Shown here piece after piece: positions 25,416-33,155 of a stretch of 64,000 nt of DNA (positions within the stretch are counted from its first letter, which is position 1; every line of letters starts with the position of its first letter). Source of the stretch: Catellatospora tritici (GTDB lineage: Bacteria > Actinomycetota > Actinomycetes > Mycobacteriales > Micromonosporaceae). Both the position numbers and the translations under genes were made by a program. Location: contig NZ_JAHRCY010000026.1 in NCBI RefSeq assembly GCF_019083965.1, forward strand, positions 42,530 through 106,529, given 5' to 3'. Below the pieces are notes generated by a model. The model was given only the letters and a program-made list of their open reading frames with translations. It did no database searches and was not told the DNA's origin.

Positions 25416-26633
25416 TCAGCCGTGCGCCGTGACGACGACGGCGGCGTTGAATCCGCCGTGGCCCCGGGCCAGCACCAGCGCGGTGCGCACCGGCCCGGTC
25501 CTGGCCTCGGTCACCAGGTCCAGGAAGGTGCCGTCGGCAGGTTGGCGCACGTTGACGGTGGGCGGCACCACCCCGTCGCGGATGCTCAGCAGCGCGGCCG
25601 CGAGGTCGAGCGCGGCGGCGCCGGAGTACAGCCGGCCGGTCATGGTCTTGGGGGCGGTGACCGGGACGCCGTGACGGCCGAACACCTCGGTGATCGCGTC
25701 GGCCTCCTGCCGGTCCAGGTCCGGCGATCCGGCCGCGTCGGCGAAGACCACGTCCACGTCGGACGCCGACACCCGCGCGTCGGCCAGGGCCAGTTCGATT
25801 GCCCGGCCGAGCGCCGGAGGCCGACCGGAGTCGGGGTGCGGGTCGAAGGTCGCCGCGTAACCGGCGATCACGCCGTACACCCGGGCGCCCCGGGCCAGGG
25901 CGGCCTGCTCGGCCTCCACGACCAGGATCGCGCCACCCTCACCGGCGACGTGGCCGCTGGCGTCGGCGTCGAACGGCAGGTAGGCCCGGTCGGGATCGGC
26001 CTGCCCGGTGAGCCGCCCGCTGGCGGTCAGCGACACCCAGCCCCACGGGCACAGCGCGCTGTCCACCGAGCCGGTGACCAGCAGCGGAACGCCCTTGCGG
26101 ACGTGCCTACGGGCCTGCCCAACCGCGTCCAGCCCGCCCGCGCCGTCACTGACCAGCACGCCGCTGGGTCCGCGCATGTCGTGCCGGATGGAGATCTGCC
26201 CGCTGTTGACCGCGTAGAACCACGCGAACGACTGGTACGCGCTGACGTACTCTCCGCCCTTGCCCCACAGCGCCTGCAGTTCCCGCTGCCCGAACTCGAA
26301 CCCGCCCGCCGAACTCGCGGTGACCACTCCCGCGCCGTACTCCGGACGGTGCTCGGGTCCGGCCCCGGAGTCGGTCAGCGCCTCGTCGGCGGCGAACAGC
26401 GCGAGCCTGGTCATGTGGTCGGTCTGCGGCAGCAGGCGGCTCGGGATGTGCTCGGCGGCCTCGAAGTCGTTGATCTCTCCGGCCAGCACCGACCCGTACG
26501 ATCGCGGATCGAACCTGGTCAGCGTAGCTATCGCGCTGACCCCGGCCCGGGTGTTGGCCCACCAGGCCGCGGTGCCGAGCCCGTTGGGCGCGGCCACGCC
26601 GATGCCCGTGACGACGGCCCGCGGCGCGCTCAT
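25416..26633 (-). CDS. Ketosynthase beta / chain length factor
   Basis: The product has 405 residues. It has the KS fold, but the active-site Cys is absent: the block VSDGAGGLDAVGQARR has Gly164 where KS-alpha has Cys, and where most chain length factors have Gln (EQAGGLDA). The start ATG at 26633 overlaps the KS-alpha stop (ATGA), the universal coupling of these genes. In the tunnel-gating segment GGFEFGQREL, the residues equivalent to act CLF Thr112 and Phe116 are Gly and Leu. This suggests a longer chain than the octaketide. That inference uses alignment from memory. Confidence 0.95.
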   Translation of the reverse strand: MSAPRAVVTGIGVAAPNGLGTAAWWANTRAGVSAIATLTRFDPRSYGSVLAGEINDFEAAEHIPSRLLPQTDHMTRLALFAADEALTDSGAGPEHRPEYGAGVVTASSAGGFEFGQRELQALWGKGGEYVSAYQSFAWFYAVNSGQISIRHDMRGPSGVLVSDGAGGLDAVGQARRHVRKGVPLLVTGSVDSALCPWGWVSLTASGRLTGQADPDRAYLPFDADASGHVAGEGGAILVVEAEQAALARGARVYGVIAGYAATFDPHPDSGRPPALGRAIELALADARVSASDVDVVFADAAGSPDLDRQEADAITEVFGRHGVPVTAPKTMTGRLYSGAAALDLAAALLSIRDGVVPPTVNVRQPADGTFLDLVTEARTGPVRTALVLARGHGGFNAAVVVTAHG

Positions 26634-27901
26634 GCCACACCGTCCGCGACCCGGGAGAGCACCATGGCACTCTGGAACCCGCCGAAGCCGCTGCCGACCG
26701 TCAGCACCGTGTCGACCTGCTTCTCCCGGGCCACCAGCGGCACGTAGTCCAGATCGCACTCGGGATCGGGCTCGTGCAGGTTGGCCGTGGGCGGAATCAG
26801 CCCGTGCTGGATGGTCAGCGCGCTGGCCGCGATCTCCAGCGAGCCGATGGCGCCCAGCGAATGCCCGATCATCGACTTGATCGAGCTGACCGGGGTCCGG
26901 TAGGCGTGCTGCCCGAGGCTCAGCTTGAACGCCGCGGTCTCGTGCCGGTCGTTCTGCTTGGTGCCCGAGCCGTGCGCGTTGATGTAGTCGATGTCGTCGG
27001 CGTTGACCCGGGCCTCGTCCATCGCGACCCGGATCGCCTCGGCCATCTCCCGGCCGTCGGCCCGCAGCCCGGTCATGTGGTACGCGTTGCACCGCGAGGC
27101 GAACCCGGCGATCTCGGCGTACACGTGCGCACCCCGGGCTTTGGCGTGCTCGAGCTCCTCCAGCACGAACACCGCCGAGCCCTCACCCAGCACGAAACCG
27201 TTGCGGCTGCGGTCGAACGGGCGGGAGGCGTGGGCGGGGTCGTCGTTGCGCGGGGATGTCGCCTTGATCGCGTCGAAGCAGGCGACCGTGATCGGCGAGA
27301 TCGGCGCGTCGGTGGCCCCGGCGATCATCACGTCGGCCGAACCCTCGCGGATCAGCTCGCGCGCGTGGCCCACGGCGTCCAGGCCGGAGGTGCAGCCGGT
27401 GGAGACCACCACCGCCGGTCCCTGGGCGTCGGCAGCCCAGGCCACCTCCGCGGCGATGGAGCTCGGCACCAGGTAGTCGTAGAGGTGGGGCAGCGCGTAC
27501 GCCGGGTCCACCAGCCATTTTCGCCCGGTGTCGCTGACCACCGCGTACTCGCGGTCCAGGCTCATCGTCGCGCCGACAGCGCTGCCGATGGTGACCCCGA
27601 CCCGCTCCGACCGCGTGTCCGCGAGATCGAGGCCGCTGTCGGCGACGGCCTCGCGTGCGGCCACGACGGCGAACTGCGCCGCCCGGTCCATCCGCCGGAT
27701 CTGCTGCAGGCTCAACCCCTCGGCCGCCGGGTCGAAGTCGCACTCGGCCGCGATCCGGGATCGGAAGGCGGACGCGTCGAAGAACGAGATGGCCCTGGTG
27801 GCGGTCTGCCCCGAGGTGATGAACTCCCAGAAGAGCTTCGCGCCGACGGCCCCTGGCGCTATGGCGCCGATACCTGTGATGACAACCCGTCTTTCCGTCA
27901 C
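26630..27901 (-). CDS. Ketosynthase alpha of the type II polyketide synthase
   Basis: The product has 423 residues. The catalytic triad is intact: Cys170 in STGCTSGLDA, His310 in NAHGSGTKQND and His347 in SMIGHSLGA, agreeing with the numbering of act KS. The GTG at 27901 follows AAGGAGG by 6 bp. It condenses malonyl-ACP units in a heterodimer with the chain length factor encoded downstream. A promoter with SARP repeats lies 50 bp upstream. No dedicated malonyl transferase or starter-unit KSIII gene is present, so an acetate starter is the default. Confidence 0.97.
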   Translation of the reverse strand: MTERRVVITGIGAIAPGAVGAKLFWEFITSGQTATRAISFFDASAFRSRIAAECDFDPAAEGLSLQQIRRMDRAAQFAVVAAREAVADSGLDLADTRSERVGVTIGSAVGATMSLDREYAVVSDTGRKWLVDPAYALPHLYDYLVPSSIAAEVAWAADAQGPAVVVSTGCTSGLDAVGHARELIREGSADVMIAGATDAPISPITVACFDAIKATSPRNDDPAHASRPFDRSRNGFVLGEGSAVFVLEELEHAKARGAHVYAEIAGFASRCNAYHMTGLRADGREMAEAIRVAMDEARVNADDIDYINAHGSGTKQNDRHETAAFKLSLGQHAYRTPVSSIKSMIGHSLGAIGSLEIAASALTIQHGLIPPTANLHEPDPECDLDYVPLVAREKQVDTVLTVGSGFGGFQSAMVLSRVADGVA

Positions 27902-27951
27902 GATGGCCCTCCTTCGGCGTTTTCTACGCTGGCCAACCATGGCAACGGCGA

Positions 27952-27978
27952 CTACAGGTGGACTTGAACGCACCTTGA
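27952..27978 (-). promoter_or_regulatory. SARP-type repeats for the minimal PKS operon
   Basis: On the minus strand TCAAG (27978), TCAAG (27967) and a degenerate TGTAG (27956) lie 11 bp apart, 51 bp before the KS-alpha start at 27901. Confidence 0.7.
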
Positions 27979-28011
27979 CGGGGCCTCGGGCAGACGTCGC
28001 GCTGCGATGGA

Positions 28012-28040
28012 GCGGGGCGCGGACGTGATCCGCGCCCCGC
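28012..28040 (-). terminator. Hairpin between the butyrolactone and PKS operons
   Basis: A perfect 12-bp stem, GCGGGGCGCGGA, with a 5-nt loop lies 8 bp downstream of the epimerase-like gene stop. It separates that transcript from the PKS operon. Confidence 0.7.
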
Positions 28041-28047
28041 CCGCCGG

Positions 28048-28977
28048 TCACAGCACCGAGCGGTACCAGTCGGCATGCCTCCGCAACCGCGCCGCGAGCC
28101 CAGGACCTGGGGAGATGCCCAGTCGTGCCCACAGTTGATGCGAGGTGTACCAGTGATCGGCGGTGATCATGTGCAGCTGCCGTTCCGACAGACCGCTGTC
28201 GCCCAGCCGACCGAGCGCGTCCTGGTACGACACGGCGGACGTGGGCAGGACCACGCCGAGTTCCCGGGTCAGCGCGGCCGCGATCCGGCGCAGCGTCGAC
28301 GGTCGCGGATCGCAGGCGTGGAACACACCGGTGACCTCGGGCGACACGGTCAGCCGTGCCGCGGCACGCGCGAGGTCCTCGACCGCGATCACCGAGAGCC
28401 GCGCGGTGCCGCCGCCGGGCAGACCTCCCGACTGGCGCAGCAATCGGACCAGGGTCGGCACCGCCCAGACGTCACCGGTGCCGTACACCAGCGGCGGCCG
28501 CAGGACGACGCCACCGGCGTCCCGTACGGCCTGCTCGGCGCGTAACCGGGTGAGACTGGTGGCCGATACCGGGACGGTCTCCAGCTCGCCCTCCGTGGCG
28601 CCCCGGTGCGGGCCGGGGCCGTACACCGCGGTGGTGCTCACCTGGATGATCCGGGCGACGCCCGCCCGCTGGGCCTCGGCCAGCAGCCGCGCCGTGCCGT
28701 CCTCGTTCACGGCGCGGCACAGCCGTGGATCACCGCCGATCTGGGTGGCCAGGTGCAGCACCGTGTGCACGCCGTCGCACAGTCCGCGCAGCGGTCCGGG
28801 CTCGGCCAGATCGGCCCGTACGGTCTGGACGGCGATGCTCCGTGTGGCGGGTGGGTGGCGATGGTGGACGACCGCCCGCACCCGCCACGCGTCGCCGTAG
28901 TCGGCGTCGAGCGCGGCCAGCACCGCCCCGCCGATGAAACCGCCGGCGCCCGTCACCAGCAGCGTCTGCTCCGACAC
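28048..28977 (-). CDS. NAD-dependent epimerase/dehydratase-like reductase, paired with AfsA homologue
   Basis: The product has 309 residues. The extended-SDR motif TGAGGFIG is at the N-terminus; Thr-rich VSTTAVYG and Arg (in place of the usual YxxxK) at TRLRAEQA replace the normal catalytic dyad, so the Tyr is not evident. The GTG start lies 3 bp after the AfsA-like stop, so the two are co-translated. Such genes often accompany AfsA homologues and are thought to take part in butyrolactone or butenolide signal synthesis, as with JadW2/ScbB-type reductases. The reaction is inferred from context. Confidence 0.78.
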   Translation of the reverse strand: MSEQTLLVTGAGGFIGGAVLAALDADYGDAWRVRAVVHHRHPPATRSIAVQTVRADLAEPGPLRGLCDGVHTVLHLATQIGGDPRLCRAVNEDGTARLLAEAQRAGVARIIQVSTTAVYGPGPHRGATEGELETVPVSATSLTRLRAEQAVRDAGGVVLRPPLVYGTGDVWAVPTLVRLLRQSGGLPGGGTARLSVIAVEDLARAAARLTVSPEVTGVFHACDPRPSTLRRIAAALTRELGVVLPTSAVSYQDALGRLGDSGLSERQLHMITADHWYTSHQLWARLGISPGPGLAARLRRHADWYRSVL

Positions 28978-28980
28978 CGG

Positions 28981-29922
28981 TCAGCCGACGCTGCGGATGG
29001 TCAGCGTGCCCTCGGCACACAGCAACCCCTGCTGCACCACCTCGATCCGCACCGGCTCGCCGCCCTCCGGGTCGGGCGTTCCGGCGTGGGCCCGAACCTC
29101 GCACGGCTGGTCGAACTCGATGTACCGGTGGAAGACGGCCGCCAGCGACAGCGGCAGCAGTAGACCCGAACCGGTCGCCAGGTGGGCGGCCTGCCGCATC
29201 GCCTCCAGCACCGCCATACCGGGCACGTGGTCGACCGGGTGGTCGTAGAACACGGGATGATCCGGGTCGACCTGCAGCCACCAACTGTGCGGGTCGTCAT
29301 GACGGGCCAGGACCACATCCTGGGCCCGATGCCTGCCCACCAGCTCGGGTTCGATCTCCTGGGCCCGGCCCTGATGCGGCGGGCGGCCCGCGTCACCGCG
29401 CAGCCGCCGGTACACCGCTGGGGACAGGCAGGTGAATCGAGTCTGCCCCTCCCCCACCAAGCTATCCCGATGGATCAGTCGTACGGTGGCGCGCATCCCA
29501 CGCAATTCCTTGCCCCGCACGTCCACGTCGTGACCGGTCACCTCGACCACGACGTCGGTCGGTGCGTCCGCCAGGATCAGGCCACGCTCCCGCACGTGGA
29601 AGGCCAGCGCGTGCATGACGAACTGGTGGCCCTCGGGCACCGCGAACTTGGTCCGGGCCATCAGCATGGTCGCCTGGCGGATGGTCTCGGCGACGATCAT
29701 CGGATCGTGCCAGCGCCGTCCGATAGGGTGGAAAAAGCCGTGTCCCCTGGGCCACTGGGCACCCACCGCGAAGCGCGCGTCCTGGTCGGACCGCCAGTCG
29801 GTGAGCAGCACCTCCGACACGGCGGCCCGGTGCACCAGCTGTCGAGGCACGGTCCGGCTGAAATCAAGCCGGATGATAGGAATGTCGTCTATCAAATCAG
29901 CACTGGCCGAAAGGATTGTCAT
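28981..29922 (-). CDS. AfsA-family gamma-butyrolactone synthase
   Basis: The product has 313 residues. It has two AfsA hotdog-like repeats. The first contains TVPRQLVHRAAVSEVLLTDW, and WPRGHGFFHP follows; the second contains DHPVFYDHPVDHVPGMAVLEAMRQAAH. AfsA homologues condense dihydroxyacetone phosphate with a beta-ketoacyl-ACP to start the butyrolactone autoregulator. It is divergent from the TetR-type receptor with starts only 22 bp apart, the scbA/scbR layout. Its first codons carry two adjacent palindromes that may be operators. Confidence 0.93.
   Translation of the reverse strand: MTILSASADLIDDIPIIRLDFSRTVPRQLVHRAAVSEVLLTDWRSDQDARFAVGAQWPRGHGFFHPIGRRWHDPMIVAETIRQATMLMARTKFAVPEGHQFVMHALAFHVRERGLILADAPTDVVVEVTGHDVDVRGKELRGMRATVRLIHRDSLVGEGQTRFTCLSPAVYRRLRGDAGRPPHQGRAQEIEPELVGRHRAQDVVLARHDDPHSWWLQVDPDHPVFYDHPVDHVPGMAVLEAMRQAAHLATGSGLLLPLSLAAVFHRYIEFDQPCEVRAHAGTPDPEGGEPVRIEVVQQGLLCAEGTLTIRSVG
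29853..29894. promoter_or_regulatory. Two abutting 21-bp palindromes in the afsA-like start region
   Basis: TCCGGCT-N7-AGCCGGA (29853-29873) is followed without a gap by TGATAG-N9-CTATCA (29874-29894). They lie 50-90 bp before the receptor gene start and inside the first codons of the AfsA-like gene. They could be operators for autoregulation, but being coding they may be coincidental. Confidence 0.4.
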
Positions 29923-29944
29923 CGTCGGGCTCCGGGATTATGAG

Positions 29945-30604
29945 GTGGTGCGTGAGGGAGAAGGTGCGGCTTCCCCGAGGGGAAGCAGATACCTGCAGGA
30001 GCGGGCGACCCGTACCCGTGTGGCGATCATCGACGCGGCCGCGGAGGTGTTCGACCGGCACGGTTACCAGGGCGCGAGCCTCGTGCAGATCATGGAGATC
30101 GCGTCCGTCACCAAAGGTGGGCTGTACTTTCACTTCGCTTCCAAGGAGGAGCTGGCCTACGCGGTCATCCACGAGCAGTTCGAGGTGATCCAGGCCGGAC
30201 TGCCCGAGGGCCGGGGCCTTCAGGAGACCATCGACCTCACCCACCAGGTGGCCGACGAGTTGAAGACCAACCCGCGGATGCGCGGTGCCATCCGGCTGGT
30301 CATCGAGCACGCCTCCTTCACCGCGCCCATGCCCGATCCGTACCAGGCGTGGATCGGCGTGATCCGGGAACTGCTGGCGCGGGCCCAACAGCACGGCGAT
30401 GTGCGTCAGGAGGTGGTGGTGGACGACGCGGCACGGATGGTGGTCGGCGCGTTCACCGGCATCCAGTTGACGTCGGAGGTGCTGACCGGGCGCAAGGATC
30501 TGACCGAGCGGATCACCCAGATGTGGGACCTGCTGCTGCCCGCGCTGGTGCCGCCCCGACGGCGATCGCGTTTCGTGACCGGCTGGCCGCCCGCCCGGAC
30601 CTGA
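29945..30604 (+). CDS. Gamma-butyrolactone receptor-type TetR regulator
   Basis: The product has 219 residues. The helix-turn-helix ASLVQIMEIASVTKGGLYFHFASKEELAYAVI is of the ArpA/ScbR subtype. The ligand-pocket Trp of this subfamily is visible in PDPYQAWIGVIRELL. Start codons GTG 29945 or 29948 are the only in-frame candidates near; neither has a clear ribosome site, so translation may be leaderless. It should repress the SARP gene and its own locus until the lactone binds. It faces the SARP gene tail to tail. Confidence 0.87.
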   Translation: MVREGEGAASPRGSRYLQERATRTRVAIIDAAAEVFDRHGYQGASLVQIMEIASVTKGGLYFHFASKEELAYAVIHEQFEVIQAGLPEGRGLQETIDLTHQVADELKTNPRMRGAIRLVIEHASFTAPMPDPYQAWIGVIRELLARAQQHGDVRQEVVVDDAARMVVGAFTGIQLTSEVLTGRKDLTERITQMWDLLLPALVPPRRRSRFVTGWPPART

Positions 30605-30622
30605 CCGGGCGGCAACAGGCTG

Positions 30623-31441
30623 TCAGCCTGCGCGCAGCAGACCGAGGGTGGGTCGGGCGGCTTCGAACAGCTCCAGTACCGGGTCGGCCTCCAACACCGC
30701 TCGTTGCAGTGCCTGCAGTCGCGGCGAGGGCTCCAGCCCGAGCTCGTCGTTGAGCACACCGCGCAGCCGGCGGAACGCGTCCAGTGCGTGCGATCGCCGC
30801 CCCGCCCGGTAGAGCGCCAGCATGAGCTGCCGGTGCAGGCCCTCGTGCATCGGGTACTGCGCGGTCAGTGCGGCCAGCTCACCGAGGATCTCGTGGTGGG
30901 CGCCGAGCATCAGGTCGCACTCGATCCGGCGGTCGAGGGCACCCAGCCGGGACTCCTCCAGGCGCGTGGCCTCCACCTCCAGCCGCGGACCGGTCTTCAC
31001 GTCGACCAGCGCCGGTCCTCGCCACAGCTTCAGGCATTCGCTGAACCGCCGCGAGGCCATCTGGTAGTCGTTGTTCTGCATCGCCTGGGTGGCGTAGACG
31101 AGGCAGCGGCTGTACTCCGCCGCGTCGAGGTAGCCGCCGCGCCGATCGAGGACATAGCCGTTCTGCTCGGTGCGCAGGACCATCTTGCAGTCGCAGTCGG
31201 CGTCGGTCGGAAGTGCGTTCTTGATGAGCCGGCGAATCTGCAGGATGTACGTCTGCAGTGTGGTCGCCGCGCTTCTGGGCGGGTTCTCGCCCCACAATTC
31301 CTCGATGAGCACGCTGACCGGCAGAACCTGATCCGAATAGAGGGTCAACAGCGCCAGGAGCGTCCTTGGTTTCGCCGCTGACGGCGTCACCTGTCTGCCA
31401 TTCTCCACCGCACTGAAATTGCCTAGTACTTTGACGTCCAT
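30623..31441 (-). CDS. SARP-family pathway activator
   Basis: The product has 272 residues. There is an N-terminal OmpR-like winged helix (RTLLALLTLYSDQVLPVSVLIEELWGE, TLQTYILQIRRLI, GYVLDR). A bacterial transcriptional activation domain follows (RFSECLKLWRGPALVDV, HEGLHRQLMLALYRAGRRSHALDAFRRLR). The length matches ActII-ORF4 and DnrI. The ATG at 31441 follows GGGGGAAG. It should bind TCGAG-type direct repeats with 11-bp spacing, many of which precede genes in this cluster. Upstream lies an ARE-like palindrome at 31602. Confidence 0.95.
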   Translation of the reverse strand: MDVKVLGNFSAVENGRQVTPSAAKPRTLLALLTLYSDQVLPVSVLIEELWGENPPRSAATTLQTYILQIRRLIKNALPTDADCDCKMVLRTEQNGYVLDRRGGYLDAAEYSRCLVYATQAMQNNDYQMASRRFSECLKLWRGPALVDVKTGPRLEVEATRLEESRLGALDRRIECDLMLGAHHEILGELAALTAQYPMHEGLHRQLMLALYRAGRRSHALDAFRRLRGVLNDELGLEPSPRLQALQRAVLEADPVLELFEAARPTLGLLRAG

Positions 31442-31600
31442 CTCTTCCCCCAGTGGGTCTGTTCGACGTGCGCCACCGCCTTTAGGGCGTCAGCAGGATC
31501 GGATTCTCATGCGGTGGCCGCCACCATGCCGCACCCCCGGCCGACGCGGACACCCGCCGCAGCAACGCGGCCTCGGTCCCCGCACGACGCGCCCATCCTC

Positions 31601-31621
31601 AAACCGTCCGGTCGGTTATGT
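31601..31621. promoter_or_regulatory. ARE-like butyrolactone receptor operator upstream of the SARP gene
   Basis: AACCGTCCGGTCGGTT (31602-31617) is a 16-bp dyad with one mismatched pair. Read on the minus strand with flanks it gives ACATAACCGACCGG, much like known autoregulatory elements (ACATACCAACCGG). It lies about 160 bp upstream of the SARP start. Confidence 0.62.
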
Positions 31622-31836
31622 CAAGCGAGCCGAGTCGATGTCACGACAAGTTAATTTATGAACTTTGATTGATGATGGTTTGTGGGCATTCCATCCACGA
31701 CCCGAACGGGCAGCTCAGCGACATTCCGACAGAGGACATCAACGTAGCATCAGGACGGTGGCCGTCGCCGCGCGCGCTCGACTCAAATGCGGCCCTCGGT
31801 GGGACCTGACGGCGAACGGTACCGAACATAGTCTCT

Positions 31837-31902
31837 CGATCTTGGTGATACGATCTTGATAATCGAGCCAAGTCGATGCCTTGACCGCCTGCAGCAAGAT
31901 CG
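31837..31902. repeat. CGATCTTG repeats: two direct, one inverted
   Basis: CGATCTTG occurs at 31837 and 31851 (14 bp apart) and inverted as CAAGATCG at 31895. The outer copies can pair as a hairpin, or all three could be half-sites for a regulator. The 14-bp spacing is not the SARP one. Confidence 0.4.
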
Positions 31903-32071
31903 AAAACTGCGGTCACACTCGACGGGAGAGACAGCGGACCATGCCGGTCATGATTCCGACAATGAGGTTTGACGGCCTGTCCGCCATTCGACCGCCGACA
32001 CCCCCGCGATAAGGCGCGGACGCCGACATGAAAGCGTCTCCGACCGAGACGAAGGTCACCACATTGGATAC

Positions 32072-32099
32072 TTGACCTCAAGTGCACTTCATCTTGAAT
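32072..32099 (+). promoter_or_regulatory. Promoter-like sequence for the quinone-reductase-like gene
   Basis: TTGACC (32072-32077) and TTGAAT (32094-32099) are 16 bp apart and end 10 bp before the ATG at 32110. A transcript from here would be nearly leaderless. Confidence 0.45.
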
Positions 32100-32109
32100 G
32101 CTGGGGGCC

Positions 32110-33021
32110 ATGAGTCTTGTCGTGAAATACGATGCATACGGCGGTCCCGAGGTCCTGCGACTGGTGGACGTCGAGGAACCCGTGGCCGGGCCGGGCGAGA
32201 TCCGCGTCAGGGTGAAGGTCGCCGGGGTGCAGCCGATCGACGTGAAGGTGCGACGCGGCGACATGGCCGGACGGATGCCGGTCACGTTCCCCGCGTCCCT
32301 GGGCAACGAGTTCGCGGGGGTGGTCGACCAGCTGGGCGAGGGGGTAACCGGACTCTCCATCGGCGACGTGGTCCTGGGCTCGGCCAACTCGGTCGCCTAC
32401 GCCGAGCACGTCGTCACCCCGGCCACCCAGGTCGTGGCCAAGCCCGCCCAGCTGGACATCCTGACCGCCGGCGGCCTGGTCGCCGCCGCGCAGACCGCCT
32501 CTGGCGCGCTGATGAACCTGGGGGTCACCTCGGGCGACACGCTGCTGGTGCACGCCGCGGCCGGATCGGTCGGCACGGTGGCGGTCCAGCTGGCCCGCGA
32601 GGCCGGGGCGACCGTGATCGGCACTGCCAGCCCCGGCAACCACGATTACCTGCGTGAACTCGGCGCGATTCCGGTCGCCTACGGTCCCGGCCTGGTGGAC
32701 CGGGTCCGCCAGGCCGCGCCCCAGGGTGTCACCGTGGCGCTGGACGCCATCGGCGGGCAGGAAGCGATCGCGTCGTCGGCGGCCTTGATCGCCGACCGGT
32801 CCCGGATCGGCACCATCGCCGACCCGGTCACCGCAGGTCAGTACGGTGGTCGCGGCGTCTTCGCACCGCGGTCGCCGCAGCGACTCGCCGCCGTGATCGA
32901 GCTGGCCGCCGCCGGCAAGGTCGTCATGCCGGTGCGGACCTTCCCCTTCGTCGAGGTCGTCGACGCTCACCGCGCCGTGGAGTCGGGACACGGGCGCGGC
33001 AAGGTCGTGCTCCTCGTCTGA
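32110..33021 (+). CDS. Zinc-free MDR-family quinone/enoyl reductase
   Basis: The product has 303 residues. The family opening YDAYGGPEVLRL, the GNEFAGVV block, and the NADPH motif AAAGSVGTVAVQLA mark the quinone oxidoreductase branch; the zinc-binding cysteines of alcohol dehydrogenases are absent. Enzymes of this branch act as enoyl reductases in pyran-ring formation (ActVI-ORF2-like) or reduce quinones. The gene sits next to the regulators at the cluster's right border, so membership is likely but not certain. Confidence 0.85.
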   Translation: MSLVVKYDAYGGPEVLRLVDVEEPVAGPGEIRVRVKVAGVQPIDVKVRRGDMAGRMPVTFPASLGNEFAGVVDQLGEGVTGLSIGDVVLGSANSVAYAEHVVTPATQVVAKPAQLDILTAGGLVAAAQTASGALMNLGVTSGDTLLVHAAAGSVGTVAVQLAREAGATVIGTASPGNHDYLRELGAIPVAYGPGLVDRVRQAAPQGVTVALDAIGGQEAIASSAALIADRSRIGTIADPVTAGQYGGRGVFAPRSPQRLAAVIELAAAGKVVMPVRTFPFVEVVDAHRAVESGHGRGKVVLLV

Positions 33022-33034
33022 CCCGGTCCACCTC

Positions 33035-33073
33035 ATGCGGGGCCGCGACACAGCATCCTCGGCGGCCCCGCAT
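33035..33073 (+). terminator. Hairpin after the quinone-reductase-like gene
   Basis: A 12-bp perfect stem, ATGCGGGGCCGC, with a 15-nt loop, begins 14 bp after the stop. Confidence 0.7.
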
Positions 33074-33155
33074 GGCTCTCGGACACGCGTCCGACGAGTA
33101 CCTGGTCGCGCGCCGTCCCAACATGTAATTCCTACTGGCCCCATAGGATTTATGG

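Larger units (their letters stand above)
31442..32109. other. 668-bp regulatory gap between SARP and quinone-reductase-like genes
   Basis: No gene is supported. The stretch is AT-richer than its surroundings, with TAATTTATGAACTTTGATTGATG around 31650-31680. It holds the ARE-like site, repeats of CGATCTTG and the promoter of the gene at 32110. Confidence 0.6.

Noticed and set aside
25416..26633. KS-beta as an inactive or mutated ketosynthase pseudogene
   Set aside because: Loss of the active-site Cys is the normal state of chain length factors, and the gene is full length and coupled to KS-alpha.
30616..30630. CAGGCT-GTC-AGCCTG at the receptor/SARP convergent end as terminator
   Set aside because: A 6-bp stem overlapping the SARP stop is weak compared with the other hairpins here; possible but not supported enough to list.
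32072..32099. TTGAC, TGCAC and TTGAA spaced 11 bp before the quinone-reductase-like gene, resembling SARP repeats
   Set aside because: The last copy ends about 10 bp before the ATG, leaving no room for a -10 box and start site downstream. The bases are better explained as -35/-10 elements themselves.
31656..32387. Minus-strand open frame across the SARP upstream gap
   Set aside because: No ribosome site and no recognisable motif, and it overlaps the start of the reductase gene and the regulatory repeats.
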